Source of the DNA: Actinomycetales bacterium
GTDB lineage: Bacteria; Actinomycetota; Actinomycetes; Actinomycetales; Dermabacteraceae
Assembly (NCBI GenBank): GCA_012799425.1
Contig: JAAZLF010000096.1
Span: forward strand, 1 to 14,928
Length of the DNA stretch: 14,928 bases
Direction of reading: 5' to 3'
The notes under the pieces are model-generated. The model had not been told where the DNA came from. It saw only the letters and a program-made list of their open reading frames with translations, and ran no database searches. A program made the translations under genes and the position numbers. Of this stretch, positions 6,043 to 12,788 are shown piece by piece; position 1 is the stretch's first letter; each line of letters starts with the position of its first letter.

Positions 6043-6048
6043 AGCGTA
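6043..6048 (-). promoter_or_regulatory. Probable -10 box (TACGCT) for the LppM-like gene
   Basis: TACGCT on the minus strand matches TANNNT and contains the only TA in the intergenic region 5977-6109. An AGCGT/ACGCT inverted repeat (6043-6047 with 6056-6060) overlaps it. No clear -35 is seen, so co-transcription from crgA remains possible. Confidence 0.4.
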
Positions 6049-6068
6049 CCCGGGCACGCTCACGCCCG

Positions 6069-6090
6069 CGGTGGGGACAACTCCCCATCG
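6069..6090 (-). terminator. Weak hairpin behind crgA
   Basis: CGGTGGGGA (6069-6077) and TCCCCATCG (6082-6090) pair over 9 positions including one G-T wobble, with a CAAC loop, 19 nt past the crgA stop. The lack of a T-run leaves its efficiency open. It may partly separate crgA from the LppM-like gene. Confidence 0.35.
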
Positions 6091-6109
6091 CATGGTCGTT
6101 CGGGGAAGG

Positions 6110-6583
6110 CTACTTCCAGAACATCAGCATTCCGCCGCCCACCATCAGCACCCCGAAGCCCGCTGCGAGGTTCCAGTCGCCGATCGGCAGCGGCAGCTGG
6201 CCGGCGGAGATGTAGTAGGTGACCAGGTAGAGCAGGCCCAGGATCAGGAGCACGACCGCCGTGGGGGCGAGCCAGCCGGGGTTCTGCGTCGCCGCGGCGA
6301 CACGGCGTCCGGTGCTGCGGGAGCTCTCGGCGGCCGCGGCCTTCTTCACCGAGGTCGACCGGGTGGAGTCCTTGGCCTTCTCGGTGATCTCGCCGCCTGC
6401 GGGCCTGACGGGATCCTTGCCCTTCGCGGAGCCCTTCGGCGTCGTCGCCACAGGATCCTTCGCCGAGCCCGTAGAGCCCGTCGAGTCCTCCGAGCTCTTC
6501 GTCGCGCTGGAGGGCGTGCCCTCGGCCTCGGCCTTCGCGCTCGATGTCGCCCGCGAGGACGGCTTCTTCCTGCTCCTGGCCAT
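6110..6583 (-). CDS. crgA: Cell division protein CrgA, with long N-terminal extension
   Basis: This is a 157-aa membrane protein. The C-terminal third carries the CrgA pattern: NPGWLAPTAVVLLILGLLYL forms the first membrane helix (about 104-126), a short extracellular loop follows, and GDWNLAAGFGVLMVGGG begins the second helix (about 136-155), ending FWK. CrgA is an actinobacterial divisome protein that binds FtsZ, FtsQ and the septal PBP and helps place or stabilise the septum. Mycobacterial CrgA is only about 93 residues. Here about 100 residues rich in Ser, Thr, Lys and Ala precede the first helix and should be cytosolic and disordered. The ATG at 6581-6583 has GAGGGAG about 9 nt upstream. 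It is divergent from the DUF881 gene, and a PknA/PknB pair lies nearby, the conserved actinobacterial setting. The N-terminal tail could be a kinase substrate, which is an inference. Confidence 0.88.
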   Translation of the reverse strand: MARSRKKPSSRATSSAKAEAEGTPSSATKSSEDSTGSTGSAKDPVATTPKGSAKGKDPVRPAGGEITEKAKDSTRSTSVKKAAAAESSRSTGRRVAAATQNPGWLAPTAVVLLILGLLYLVTYYISAGQLPLPIGDWNLAAGFGVLMVGGGMLMFWK

Positions 6584-6654
6584 GAAACGGTGCTCCCTCG
6601 ACGCGACGGGCGGCGCGGGCGTGCCGCGCGGGTCCGCGGGCACGGACCTTGGCC

Positions 6655-6661
6655 TAGGGTA
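6655..6661. promoter_or_regulatory. Overlapping divergent -10 boxes between crgA and the DUF881 gene
   Basis: TAGGGTA reads TAGGGT on the plus strand (6655-6660) and TACCCT on the minus strand (6661-6656). These are the only TANNNT matches in the 115-bp region between the two start codons. Both -10s share five base pairs, so the two promoters should exclude one another. -35 boxes are not obvious; TTCGCG at 6685-6680 is a weak candidate for crgA. Confidence 0.45.
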
Positions 6662-6698
6662 ATGCTCGTCAGGCGAGTGCGCGAAGTGAGGAGCCGCG

Positions 6699-7442
6699 AT
6701 GGATGCTGCAGGGCCCGGGGCCGGTGACGCGCGCCCCCGCGCACGTCTGCGCCGAGGCGTGGGCGTGGCAGCGGTGATGGTGCTCTGCGGCGTGCTGTTC
6801 GCGACCACGGCACGGCTCTCCAGCGGCGGCTCGATCCGCGACGAGAGCAGCGATGTCGTGGGCGTCCTCCAGGAGCGCGGTCGCGGCATCGAGCAGCTCA
6901 CACAGGAGAACGTCGACAAGCGCGCCGAGGTCGAACGGCTCCGGGGCGAGGCCGCCGGCACGGAGACCGCCGAGCGCACCGCACAGTTCGGGGAGGCCGT
7001 GGGACTCAGCGAGGTCAGCGGGTCCGCGCTGCGCGTCACCCTCACCGATGCGCCCAGCAGCGCGCTCGGCGCGATCCCGGGCACCGAGCCCAACGACCTC
7101 GTCGTCCACCAGCAGGATCTCGAGGCGTACATCAACGCCCTGTGGGACGGCGGCGCGGAGGCGATGATGCTGCAGGACCAGCGCGTGATCAACGGCAGCG
7201 CCTTCCGCTGCGCCGGCAACACCCTGCTGCTCGAGGGCCGGGTCTACTCCCCGCCCTTCGAGATCACCGTGATCGGGCCGGTCGAGGAGATGGCCGCTGC
7301 CCTGGACCAGGCCCCGGGCGTCGCCGTGTACCGCGAATGGGTGGATCACGTGGGGCTCGGCGAGAAGGTCGAGACCCTCGAGGAGACCACGCTGCCCGCC
7401 TTCGAGGGCTCGCTGACCATCGACGCGGCGGTGATCCGATGA
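6699..7442 (+). CDS. DUF881 family membrane protein
   Basis: This 247-aa protein matches the DUF881 family that accompanies crgA in many actinobacteria (Rv0012 in Mycobacterium tuberculosis). It has an Arg-rich cytosolic start, one membrane helix (about 20-38), a probable coiled coil (about 52-85) and then the exported DUF881 domain (about 105-240). Family-like signatures are the NDLVVHQQDLEAYINALWDG and AEAMMLQDQRVINGSAFRC stretches, and PPFEITVIG. The order of helix, coiled coil and alpha/beta domain resembles divisome scaffolds, and an envelope or division role is a reasonable inference, but the biochemical function is unknown. The ATG is supported by GAGGAG 5 nt upstream. The stop overlaps the sortase start (ATGA), so the two are probably translated together. 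Confidence 0.88.
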   Translation: MDAAGPGAGDARPRARLRRGVGVAAVMVLCGVLFATTARLSSGGSIRDESSDVVGVLQERGRGIEQLTQENVDKRAEVERLRGEAAGTETAERTAQFGEAVGLSEVSGSALRVTLTDAPSSALGAIPGTEPNDLVVHQQDLEAYINALWDGGAEAMMLQDQRVINGSAFRCAGNTLLLEGRVYSPPFEITVIGPVEEMAAALDQAPGVAVYREWVDHVGLGEKVETLEETTLPAFEGSLTIDAAVIR

Positions 7443-8227
7443 GCCCCACCCACCGCAGGCGGCGCGGCGGCGGCCTGATCGGCGTCCTCGGCGAGCTGCT
7501 GCTGACGCTCGGCGCGCTGCTGCTGCTGTTCCTGGTCTGGCAGCTGTGGTGGACCGATGTGGTCGCGGATCGTGAGCAGTCCGGCATCATCGACGGGCTC
7601 GAGCAGGAATGGGGAGAGGTCGACCAGGAGCGCATCGCCCCGCGCCAGGAAGGGCCCCCGCCGGTGCCGGACACCCCGGGCGACACGTTGGTCTGGGGCA
7701 AGATGCACGTGCCCGCCTTCGACCGCCCGCAGTTCCCGCTCGCCGAGGGGGTGAGCCTCGAGGAGGTGCTCAACGTCAAGGGCGCCGGGCACTACCCGGA
7801 GACGGCCCTGCCCGGCGAGGTCGGCAACTTCTCGGTGGCCGGGCACCGCAACACCTACGGGCGCGTTTTCGAGGACATCGCCCGGCTCGGGACCGGGGAT
7901 GCGATCGTGGTCGAGACGGGTGAGGCGTTCTACGTGTACGAGGTGACAGAGTCCCTGGTCGTGATGCCCCAGGACGTCGAGGTGATCGCGCCGACGCCCG
8001 GGCAGCCCGGCGTCGAGCCCACCGAAAGGATGCTCACCCTGACCGCCTGCCACCCCATGTTCTCGGCCCGCGAGCGCTACATCGTCCACGCCGAGTTCGC
8101 GTACTGGACCGACCGGGCCGATGGCATCCCCGAGGCGCTCGCCACGGGGCAGGGCACACCCGAGGACCCCGAGGACCCCGAGGTCTCAGAGGACTCCGAG
8201 AACTCCGAGAACGGGGAGGAGAGCTGA
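7439..8227 (+). CDS. Class E sortase
   Basis: This 262-aa membrane-anchored cysteine transpeptidase has an Arg-rich N-terminus and a Leu-rich helix at about 13-37. The sortase beta-barrel covers roughly 80-222. The catalytic His136 lies in VAGHRNTYG, Cys204 in TLTACHPMFS and Arg213 in ERYIVHA. The TLTACHP form and the short sequence before it fit class E, the housekeeping sortase of high-GC actinobacteria, which prefers LAXTG-type signals. It attaches such proteins to the peptidoglycan stem peptide outside the cell. No LAXTG or LPXTG protein is encoded in this window, so its substrates are elsewhere. The last 24 residues are a highly acidic Glu/Asp/Ser/Pro tail built on a 9-bp DNA repeat. Streptomyces also keeps class E sortases near crgA. 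The 4-nt overlap with DUF881 and the 1-nt overlap with the next gene indicate one operon. Confidence 0.93.
   Translation: MSPTHRRRRGGGLIGVLGELLLTLGALLLLFLVWQLWWTDVVADREQSGIIDGLEQEWGEVDQERIAPRQEGPPPVPDTPGDTLVWGKMHVPAFDRPQFPLAEGVSLEEVLNVKGAGHYPETALPGEVGNFSVAGHRNTYGRVFEDIARLGTGDAIVVETGEAFYVYEVTESLVVMPQDVEVIAPTPGQPGVEPTERMLTLTACHPMFSARERYIVHAEFAYWTDRADGIPEALATGQGTPEDPEDPEVSEDSENSENGEES
8162..8224 (+). repeat. Degenerate 9-bp tandem repeat at the sortase 3' end
   Basis: Seven 9-base units beginning GAGGA or close variants (GAGGACCCC twice, then diverging copies) encode the acidic EDP/EDS/ENS triplets of the sortase tail. The first two copies are identical. Length may vary between strains through slippage. 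Confidence 0.7.
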
Positions 8228-8418
8228 TGTACGGCTGGCTGTTCCGCCATCTGCCCGGGCCGCTGTGGGTGAGGATCCTGCTCACCGTGCTGCTGCTGGC
8301 TGCGGTCATCGTGGCGCTGTTCGGCTGGGTCTTCCCGGCGATCGCGCCCTATATGCCGTTCAACGACGGCCTCGTCGGCGCGCCTCAGCCCGGCGGCGCC
8401 CCGGACCCCGTCAGCTGA
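8227..8418 (+). CDS. Small single-pass membrane protein, 63 aa
   Basis: The start codon overlaps the sortase stop by one base (TGATG), with GGGGAGGAG just upstream as a good ribosome site, so I consider it a real gene despite its size. The protein has a short N-terminal part with Arg7 and Arg16, one strong hydrophobic helix (about 15-37) and a Pro/Gly-rich end (GAPQPGGAPDPVS). I recognise no named family. Small membrane proteins in the same place next to actinobacterial sortase E genes suggest an accessory role, for example at the sortase or the divisome, but that is context only. It converges on pabA with 35 nt between the stops. A 7-bp inverted repeat, GCTGAGC/GCTCAGC (8414-8420 with 8452-8458), spans both stop codons. 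Confidence 0.72.
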   Translation: MYGWLFRHLPGPLWVRILLTVLLLAAVIVALFGWVFPAIAPYMPFNDGLVGAPQPGGAPDPVS

Positions 8419-8453
8419 GCCCCCATCTCCTGACGCCGGGTGTGCTGGTGTGC

Positions 8454-9122
8454 TCAGCCCGCGGTCATGAGCGGTTCGAGGCCCTGTGCACGCTCGAGGG
8501 CGTCACGACCGTCGCACAGCTCGAGGAAGCGGGCCAGCATCAGGTGCCCGTTCTCGGTGAGCACCGACTCGGGATGGAACTGCACCCCGTGCAGCGGCAG
8601 GTCGCGGTGCGCCAGGCCCATCACCATGCCGTCGGCCGTGCGGGCGGTGACCTCGAGCTCCGCCGGGATGGTCTCCGGGACCACCGTGAGCGAGTGGTAG
8701 CGCGTCGCGGTCATCGGCGAGGCCACGCCGGCGAAGACGCTCCGGCCCTCATGGGTGAGCTCGCTGGTGCGGCCGTGCATGAGCTGGGGCGCGTGATCCA
8801 CCGTGGCGCCGAAGTGCTGGCCGAGGGCCTGGTGGCCCAGGCACACCCCGAGCATCGGCACCGAGCGCCGGGCGCACGCCCCGATCACCTCGAGCGAGCG
8901 CCCCGCGGTGTCGGGGCTGCCGGGGCCGGGGGAGACCAGCACACCGTCCACGCCGGCCAGGTCCACCGCACCGGAGGCGTCCAGCGGCACCGCGTCATTG
9001 CGCACCACGACCGTCTCGGCACCCATCTGCTGCAGATAGCCCACGATCGTGTAGACGAAGCTGTCGTAGTTGTCGATCACCAGGATCCGTGCGGGGCTCC
9101 CGTCACGCTCAGCTGCCGCCAT
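8454..9122 (-). CDS. pabA: Aminodeoxychorismate/anthranilate synthase glutamine amidotransferase subunit
   Basis: This 222-aa class I glutamine amidotransferase releases ammonia from glutamine for a partner synthase acting on chorismate, giving 4-amino-4-deoxychorismate (folate) or anthranilate (tryptophan). ILVIDNYDSFVY at residues 13-24 is the family start. SPGPGSP (64-70) builds the oxyanion loop, GVCLGHQ carries the nucleophile Cys94, and QFHPES provides His183 and Glu185. LMHGR is also typical of PabA/TrpG. Length is slightly above the usual 190-200 because of about 11 extra residues at the N-terminus and a short C-terminal tail. The ATG lies within the pknB 3' end, a 14-nt overlap, with GGAGG about 10 nt upstream. 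The partner PabB/TrpE is not in the window, so pabA versus trpG cannot be decided; many actinobacteria use one subunit for both. Confidence 0.92.
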   Translation of the reverse strand: MAAAERDGSPARILVIDNYDSFVYTIVGYLQQMGAETVVVRNDAVPLDASGAVDLAGVDGVLVSPGPGSPDTAGRSLEVIGACARRSVPMLGVCLGHQALGQHFGATVDHAPQLMHGRTSELTHEGRSVFAGVASPMTATRYHSLTVVPETIPAELEVTARTADGMVMGLAHRDLPLHGVQFHPESVLTENGHLMLARFLELCDGRDALERAQGLEPLMTAG

Positions 9123-11259
9123 TGCCGCGCCCGCCTCCGCTGTTGTTGCCGGGCCCGCGATTGCCCTGGGCGTTGTCCTCGTCGTCCGTGGGTTCGTCGC
9201 TGGGCTCCTCCGAAGGATCCTCGCTCGGCGACTCGCTCGGGCTGGGGGACTCCGACGGGGTCGGCGACTGCGTCTCCTCCGGCCCGGAGGAGACCACGAT
9301 CGTGATGTCGGAGCCGCTCGCGACGGACTCGTTCGCCCCGGGCTCGGTGCGGATCACGTGGTTCTCCGGCACGGAGTCGGAGGCCTCCGTGGTGGTGGTC
9401 AGGCCGAAGCCGGCCTCGCGCAGGGTGGTCGAGGCGTCCTCGACGGGGTGCCCGTTCACGTTCGGGACCGTGACCGGGCCGGGCTCGGCCGCGATCACGA
9501 GTGTCACGCTCGAGCCGTAGTCCGCCAGGCCGTCCGCCTCGGGGGTCTGAGAGAGCACGGTGCCGGGCTCCTCGTCCTCCGCCTCCCGCGTGGAGGGCTC
9601 GGGCACCTCGAAGCCGCGGGACTCGAGAGTCTCCGTGGCGTCCTCGACCTGGGTGTTGGTGACGTTGGGGACTTCGACCTTGCCGGAGGCCAGGCGCACC
9701 TCGACCTCGGAGCCCTTCTCCACGGTCGCGCCGCTGAGCGGATCGGTGCTGGAGACCGTCCCCTGCTCCTGAGGCACGTTCTCCGGCTCGCCCTCGACCA
9801 TCACCAGGCCCGCGCCCTCGAGCGCCTCTCGGGCCGCGTCGCGGGTCATCCCCTCGAGCCCCTCGGGCACCTGCACGGACTCGGGCCCGGCGGAGACCAG
9901 GACCTCGACGGTCGAACCGACCTCCGCCTCCTCGCCCTCGCCCGGTGTGGTCTCGATGACCAGGCCGGCCTCGACGTCCTGGGACTCCTGCGGGGTGAAC
10001 GACGGCTCGAACCCTGCATCCCGCAGGATCGTGCCGGCCTCCTCCTCCGTCTCGCCCACGACGCCCGGGACGGCCTCCATCTCCGGGCCGCGCTGTCCGA
10101 ACGGATCGAAGAACGCGATCGCGGCACCGATCAGGGCGAGGACCGCCACGGCCACCAGGATGATCAGCCACCAGGGCTTCTTGCGCTCTTCGGCCTCCTC
10201 GACCTCGTCGGCCGTGTGCAGGGCGATCGGCCCGGTCGTGGGGGTGGTGGCGGAGGCACCGTTCCAGCTCTGCGCCCGCAGCCCCGCGGCGCCCGCGCCC
10301 GCCATCGCGGGCAGCGCCTCGGTCGGGTCGTCGACAGCGCCCAGCACGGTGGTGGCCTCGGGATCGTTCCCCGCCCGCGCCGCACCGGCCAGGTCGGGTG
10401 CGCGACCTCCCACCACCGTCGCGATGTCGCGGGAGAAGGCGACCGCGCTGGGGTAGCGCTGCTCGCGGTCCTTCGCCAGACCGGTGAGGATCACGGCGTC
10501 CATGGCCGGGCTGATCGCGGTGTTGTACGCCGAGGGCGGATGGGGCTCCTCGCGCACGTGCTGGTACGCGATCGAGACCGGGGTGTCGCCGGTGAAGGGC
10601 GGGCGCCCGGTGAGCATCTCGAACATCACGCAGGCGGCGGAGTAGATGTCCGAACGGGCATCGACCAGCTGGCCGCGGGCCTGCTCGGGGGAGAGGTACT
10701 GAGCGGTGCCCATCACGGCCTGGGTCGCGGTCATCGCGCTGGTCGCATCCGCGATCGCGCGGGCGATCCCGAAGTCCATGACCTTCACCGCGCCGGCCTC
10801 GTTGATCATGATGTTGCCGGGTTTGATGTCGCGGTGGACGATCCCGGCACGGTGGGAGTACTCGAGCGCGCTGAGCAGCGCGGCCATGATCTCCCCGGCC
10901 TGATGGGCGTCCATCGGCTGCGCGGGGTCGATGTGCTCGCGCAGGGTGCTGCCCTTGACGTACTCCATCACGATGTACGGGATGGTGACGTCCGAGCCGG
11001 TGACGGTGGCCTGGTGCTCCTCGCCGGTGTCGTACACCGCGACGATCGAGGGGTGGTTCAGCGAGGCGGCGCTGTGCGCCTCGCGCCGGAATCGCTCCTG
11101 GAAGTTCGCGTCACGGGCGAGATCGGAGCGCAGGACCTTCACGGCCACGGTGCGGTGCAGGCGCGTGTCCTCCGCGAGGAACACCTCGGCCATGCCACCG
11201 GTCCCGAGGACCTCTCCCAGACGGTAGCGCCCGCCCAGGACCACGTTCTTCTCGCTCAC
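9109..11259 (-). CDS. pknB: Serine/threonine protein kinase PknB with four PASTA domains
   Basis: This 716-aa receptor kinase regulates peptidoglycan synthesis and division. The kinase domain (about 11-280) has the glycine loop GTGGMAEV (19-26), Lys41, HRDIKPGN (142-149) with catalytic Asp144, DFG (162-164) and an activation loop with Thr177 and Thr179 placed like Thr171/173 of M. tuberculosis PknB, then GTAQYLSPEQ. A juxtamembrane linker leads to one membrane helix (about 363-384). Four extracellular PASTA repeats follow (about 393-458, 459-526, 527-593 and 594-659), which in this family bind muropeptides or lipid II. The last 57 residues are a Ser/Pro/Glu-rich then Gly/Asn-rich tail. GTG at 11259 is chosen because SEKNVVLGGRYRL starts just before the kinase fold and it overlaps the pknA stop by 4 nt; the open frame upstream lies inside pknA. 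It sits last of the wall-control genes, before pabA. Confidence 0.96.
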   Translation of the reverse strand: MSEKNVVLGGRYRLGEVLGTGGMAEVFLAEDTRLHRTVAVKVLRSDLARDANFQERFRREAHSAASLNHPSIVAVYDTGEEHQATVTGSDVTIPYIVMEYVKGSTLREHIDPAQPMDAHQAGEIMAALLSALEYSHRAGIVHRDIKPGNIMINEAGAVKVMDFGIARAIADATSAMTATQAVMGTAQYLSPEQARGQLVDARSDIYSAACVMFEMLTGRPPFTGDTPVSIAYQHVREEPHPPSAYNTAISPAMDAVILTGLAKDREQRYPSAVAFSRDIATVVGGRAPDLAGAARAGNDPEATTVLGAVDDPTEALPAMAGAGAAGLRAQSWNGASATTPTTGPIALHTADEVEEAEERKKPWWLIILVAVAVLALIGAAIAFFDPFGQRGPEMEAVPGVVGETEEEAGTILRDAGFEPSFTPQESQDVEAGLVIETTPGEGEEAEVGSTVEVLVSAGPESVQVPEGLEGMTRDAAREALEGAGLVMVEGEPENVPQEQGTVSSTDPLSGATVEKGSEVEVRLASGKVEVPNVTNTQVEDATETLESRGFEVPEPSTREAEDEEPGTVLSQTPEADGLADYGSSVTLVIAAEPGPVTVPNVNGHPVEDASTTLREAGFGLTTTTEASDSVPENHVIRTEPGANESVASGSDITIVVSSGPEETQSPTPSESPSPSESPSEDPSEEPSDEPTDDEDNAQGNRGPGNNSGGGRGNGGS

Positions 11260-12788
11260 TCCACACCTGTCCTCGTGCCGTGGCCGACACCGACCGACCC
11301 ATCCATCGTAGTTGCTGACGACGCGTCCCCACCCCACAGGTGAGCGAGCTCCGCTCCCGTGCCGGGCCCTGCCGCGCCCAACGGGAGCAGGCCCAGCCCG
11401 CCCAGCACCGCTGCGGCGATCACGATGAGCAGCAGCACCACCAGCACCAGGCCGGGAACCGACATCCCGGCCACCTTGCGGCCGGTGACGGAGGTGCCGT
11501 GGACCGTCCGCGAGGAGGCGGGGGTGTCCACGTCCTCGAAGGCGCTCGCACCGAAGGCGCGCTCCGGCCCCTCCGCGGAGGCGCGGTCCCTGGGCGCCGC
11601 CGGCGATCCCGCGGTCCTCCCGGGGGAGGATCGACGAGCCGAGCGCGGCGGAGGCGCCGGGGACGCCGCGGAGCGGGCCGAGCCCGCCGAGCGCAGCGGA
11701 GCCGAGCCTGCCGAGGCCGCGGACAGCGCCGACGGCCCCGAGGCACCCGAACGGTGACGGATGCCGCGCCCGCGTCCGGACAGCGGCAGCGGCATCGCAG
11801 CGGTGCGGGTCCCGGTCGGGGAGGCGCCGGGGACCGTCCCCTGCGGGGCGGAGGAACCGCTGGAGGCGCTGCGCTCACGGGGGCGGACCCGGTTCTCCCC
11901 GGTCCAGTCATGATCCTCGACCCGGGTGACGGGGATCGCGCCGGTGGTGAAGCTCGGCTCGACCCCGCGCTGGATGGCCTCGAGGATCCGTGCCACCGCC
12001 GCCGCCGAGCGGGGACGGTTCGCCGGAGCCTTGGCGAGCATCATCATCACCAGGCGGCGGAGGTCCTCGTTGATCGCCTCCGCCAGCTCCGGGGGCTGCT
12101 GCTTCACCTGGGCCATCGCGATCTCCACCTGGCTGGAGCCGGTGAAGGGACGGCGGCCGTTGAGCATCTCGTAGCCCACGATGCCCAGCGCGTAGATGTC
12201 CGAGAGCGAGGTGGCCTGCTTGCCCATCGCCTGCTCGGGCGAGAGGTACTGGGCCGTGCCCATCACCAGGCCGGTCTTGGTCAGCCGTGCCTGGTCCTTG
12301 CTGCGTGCGATCCCGAAGTCGGTGATCTTCATGGCCCAGTCGTTCTTCTCGTCGACCAGGACGTTCTCGGGCTTCACATCGCGGTGGACCACGCCCTTGG
12401 AGTGCGCGGCATCCAGCGCGCGCGCGAGTTCGACCAGCAACGTGACCACCCGCTTCTCGGGCAGGCCGCCGGTGTTCTCCTCGATGATCTCGGACAGCGG
12501 CCTGCCCGGGCAGAGCTCCATCACGATGTAGGCGCGGCCGTCGAGCTCGCCGTAGTCGTAGAGCGCGGCGATGCCGTCGTGCGAGAGGGCGGCGGTGTGG
12601 CGGGCCTCGGCGCGGAAGCGCTTGAGGAAGCCCTCGTCTCCCGCGTACTCCTCGCGCAGCACCTTGACCGCGACCTCCCGGTCGAGCTCCTGGTCGCGCC
12701 CTTTCCAGACCTGGCCCATCCCGCCGGTGGCGATCAGCGAAGTCAGTTCATAGCGTCCCTCGAGGACGAGTCCTGGCTGGGTCCTCAT
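11256..12788 (-). CDS. pknA: Serine/threonine protein kinase PknA
   Basis: This 510-aa membrane kinase is the partner of PknB in growth and shape control. The kinase domain (about 13-275) shows ATGGMGQV (20-27), Lys42, HRDVKPEN (135-142) with Asp137, DFG (157-159), activation-loop Thr170/Thr172, and GTAQYLSPEQ. Instead of sensor repeats there is a long low-complexity linker (about 300-440) rich in Ser, Ala, Pro, Arg and Gly, a single membrane helix (about 445-468) and an exterior tail of about 42 residues with no PASTA domain, as expected of PknA. The linker is longer than I would expect and is probably disordered and available for phosphorylation. The ATG at 12786-12788 overlaps the pbpA stop (ATGA). 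The much longer open frame upstream is the antisense-style extension through pbpA and is not coding. Confidence 0.95.
   Translation of the reverse strand: MRTQPGLVLEGRYELTSLIATGGMGQVWKGRDQELDREVAVKVLREEYAGDEGFLKRFRAEARHTAALSHDGIAALYDYGELDGRAYIVMELCPGRPLSEIIEENTGGLPEKRVVTLLVELARALDAAHSKGVVHRDVKPENVLVDEKNDWAMKITDFGIARSKDQARLTKTGLVMGTAQYLSPEQAMGKQATSLSDIYALGIVGYEMLNGRRPFTGSSQVEIAMAQVKQQPPELAEAINEDLRRLVMMMLAKAPANRPRSAAAVARILEAIQRGVEPSFTTGAIPVTRVEDHDWTGENRVRPRERSASSGSSAPQGTVPGASPTGTRTAAMPLPLSGRGRGIRHRSGASGPSALSAASAGSAPLRSAGSARSAASPAPPPRSARRSSPGRTAGSPAAPRDRASAEGPERAFGASAFEDVDTPASSRTVHGTSVTGRKVAGMSVPGLVLVVLLLIVIAAAVLGGLGLLPLGAAGPGTGAELAHLWGGDASSATTMDGSVGVGHGTRTGVE

Noticed and set aside
5977..6093. 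39-codon upstream extension of the LppM-like protein
   Set aside because: It would place a charged, Cys-containing stretch before the lipoprotein signal. The lipobox at Cys25 counted from the ATG at 5976 is the standard distance.
9070..11343. Plus-strand open frame of 757 codons opposite pknB
   Set aside because: The minus strand carries an unambiguous kinase with PASTA repeats. The plus-strand product is a Leu/Gly/Arg/His-rich shadow with no family features.
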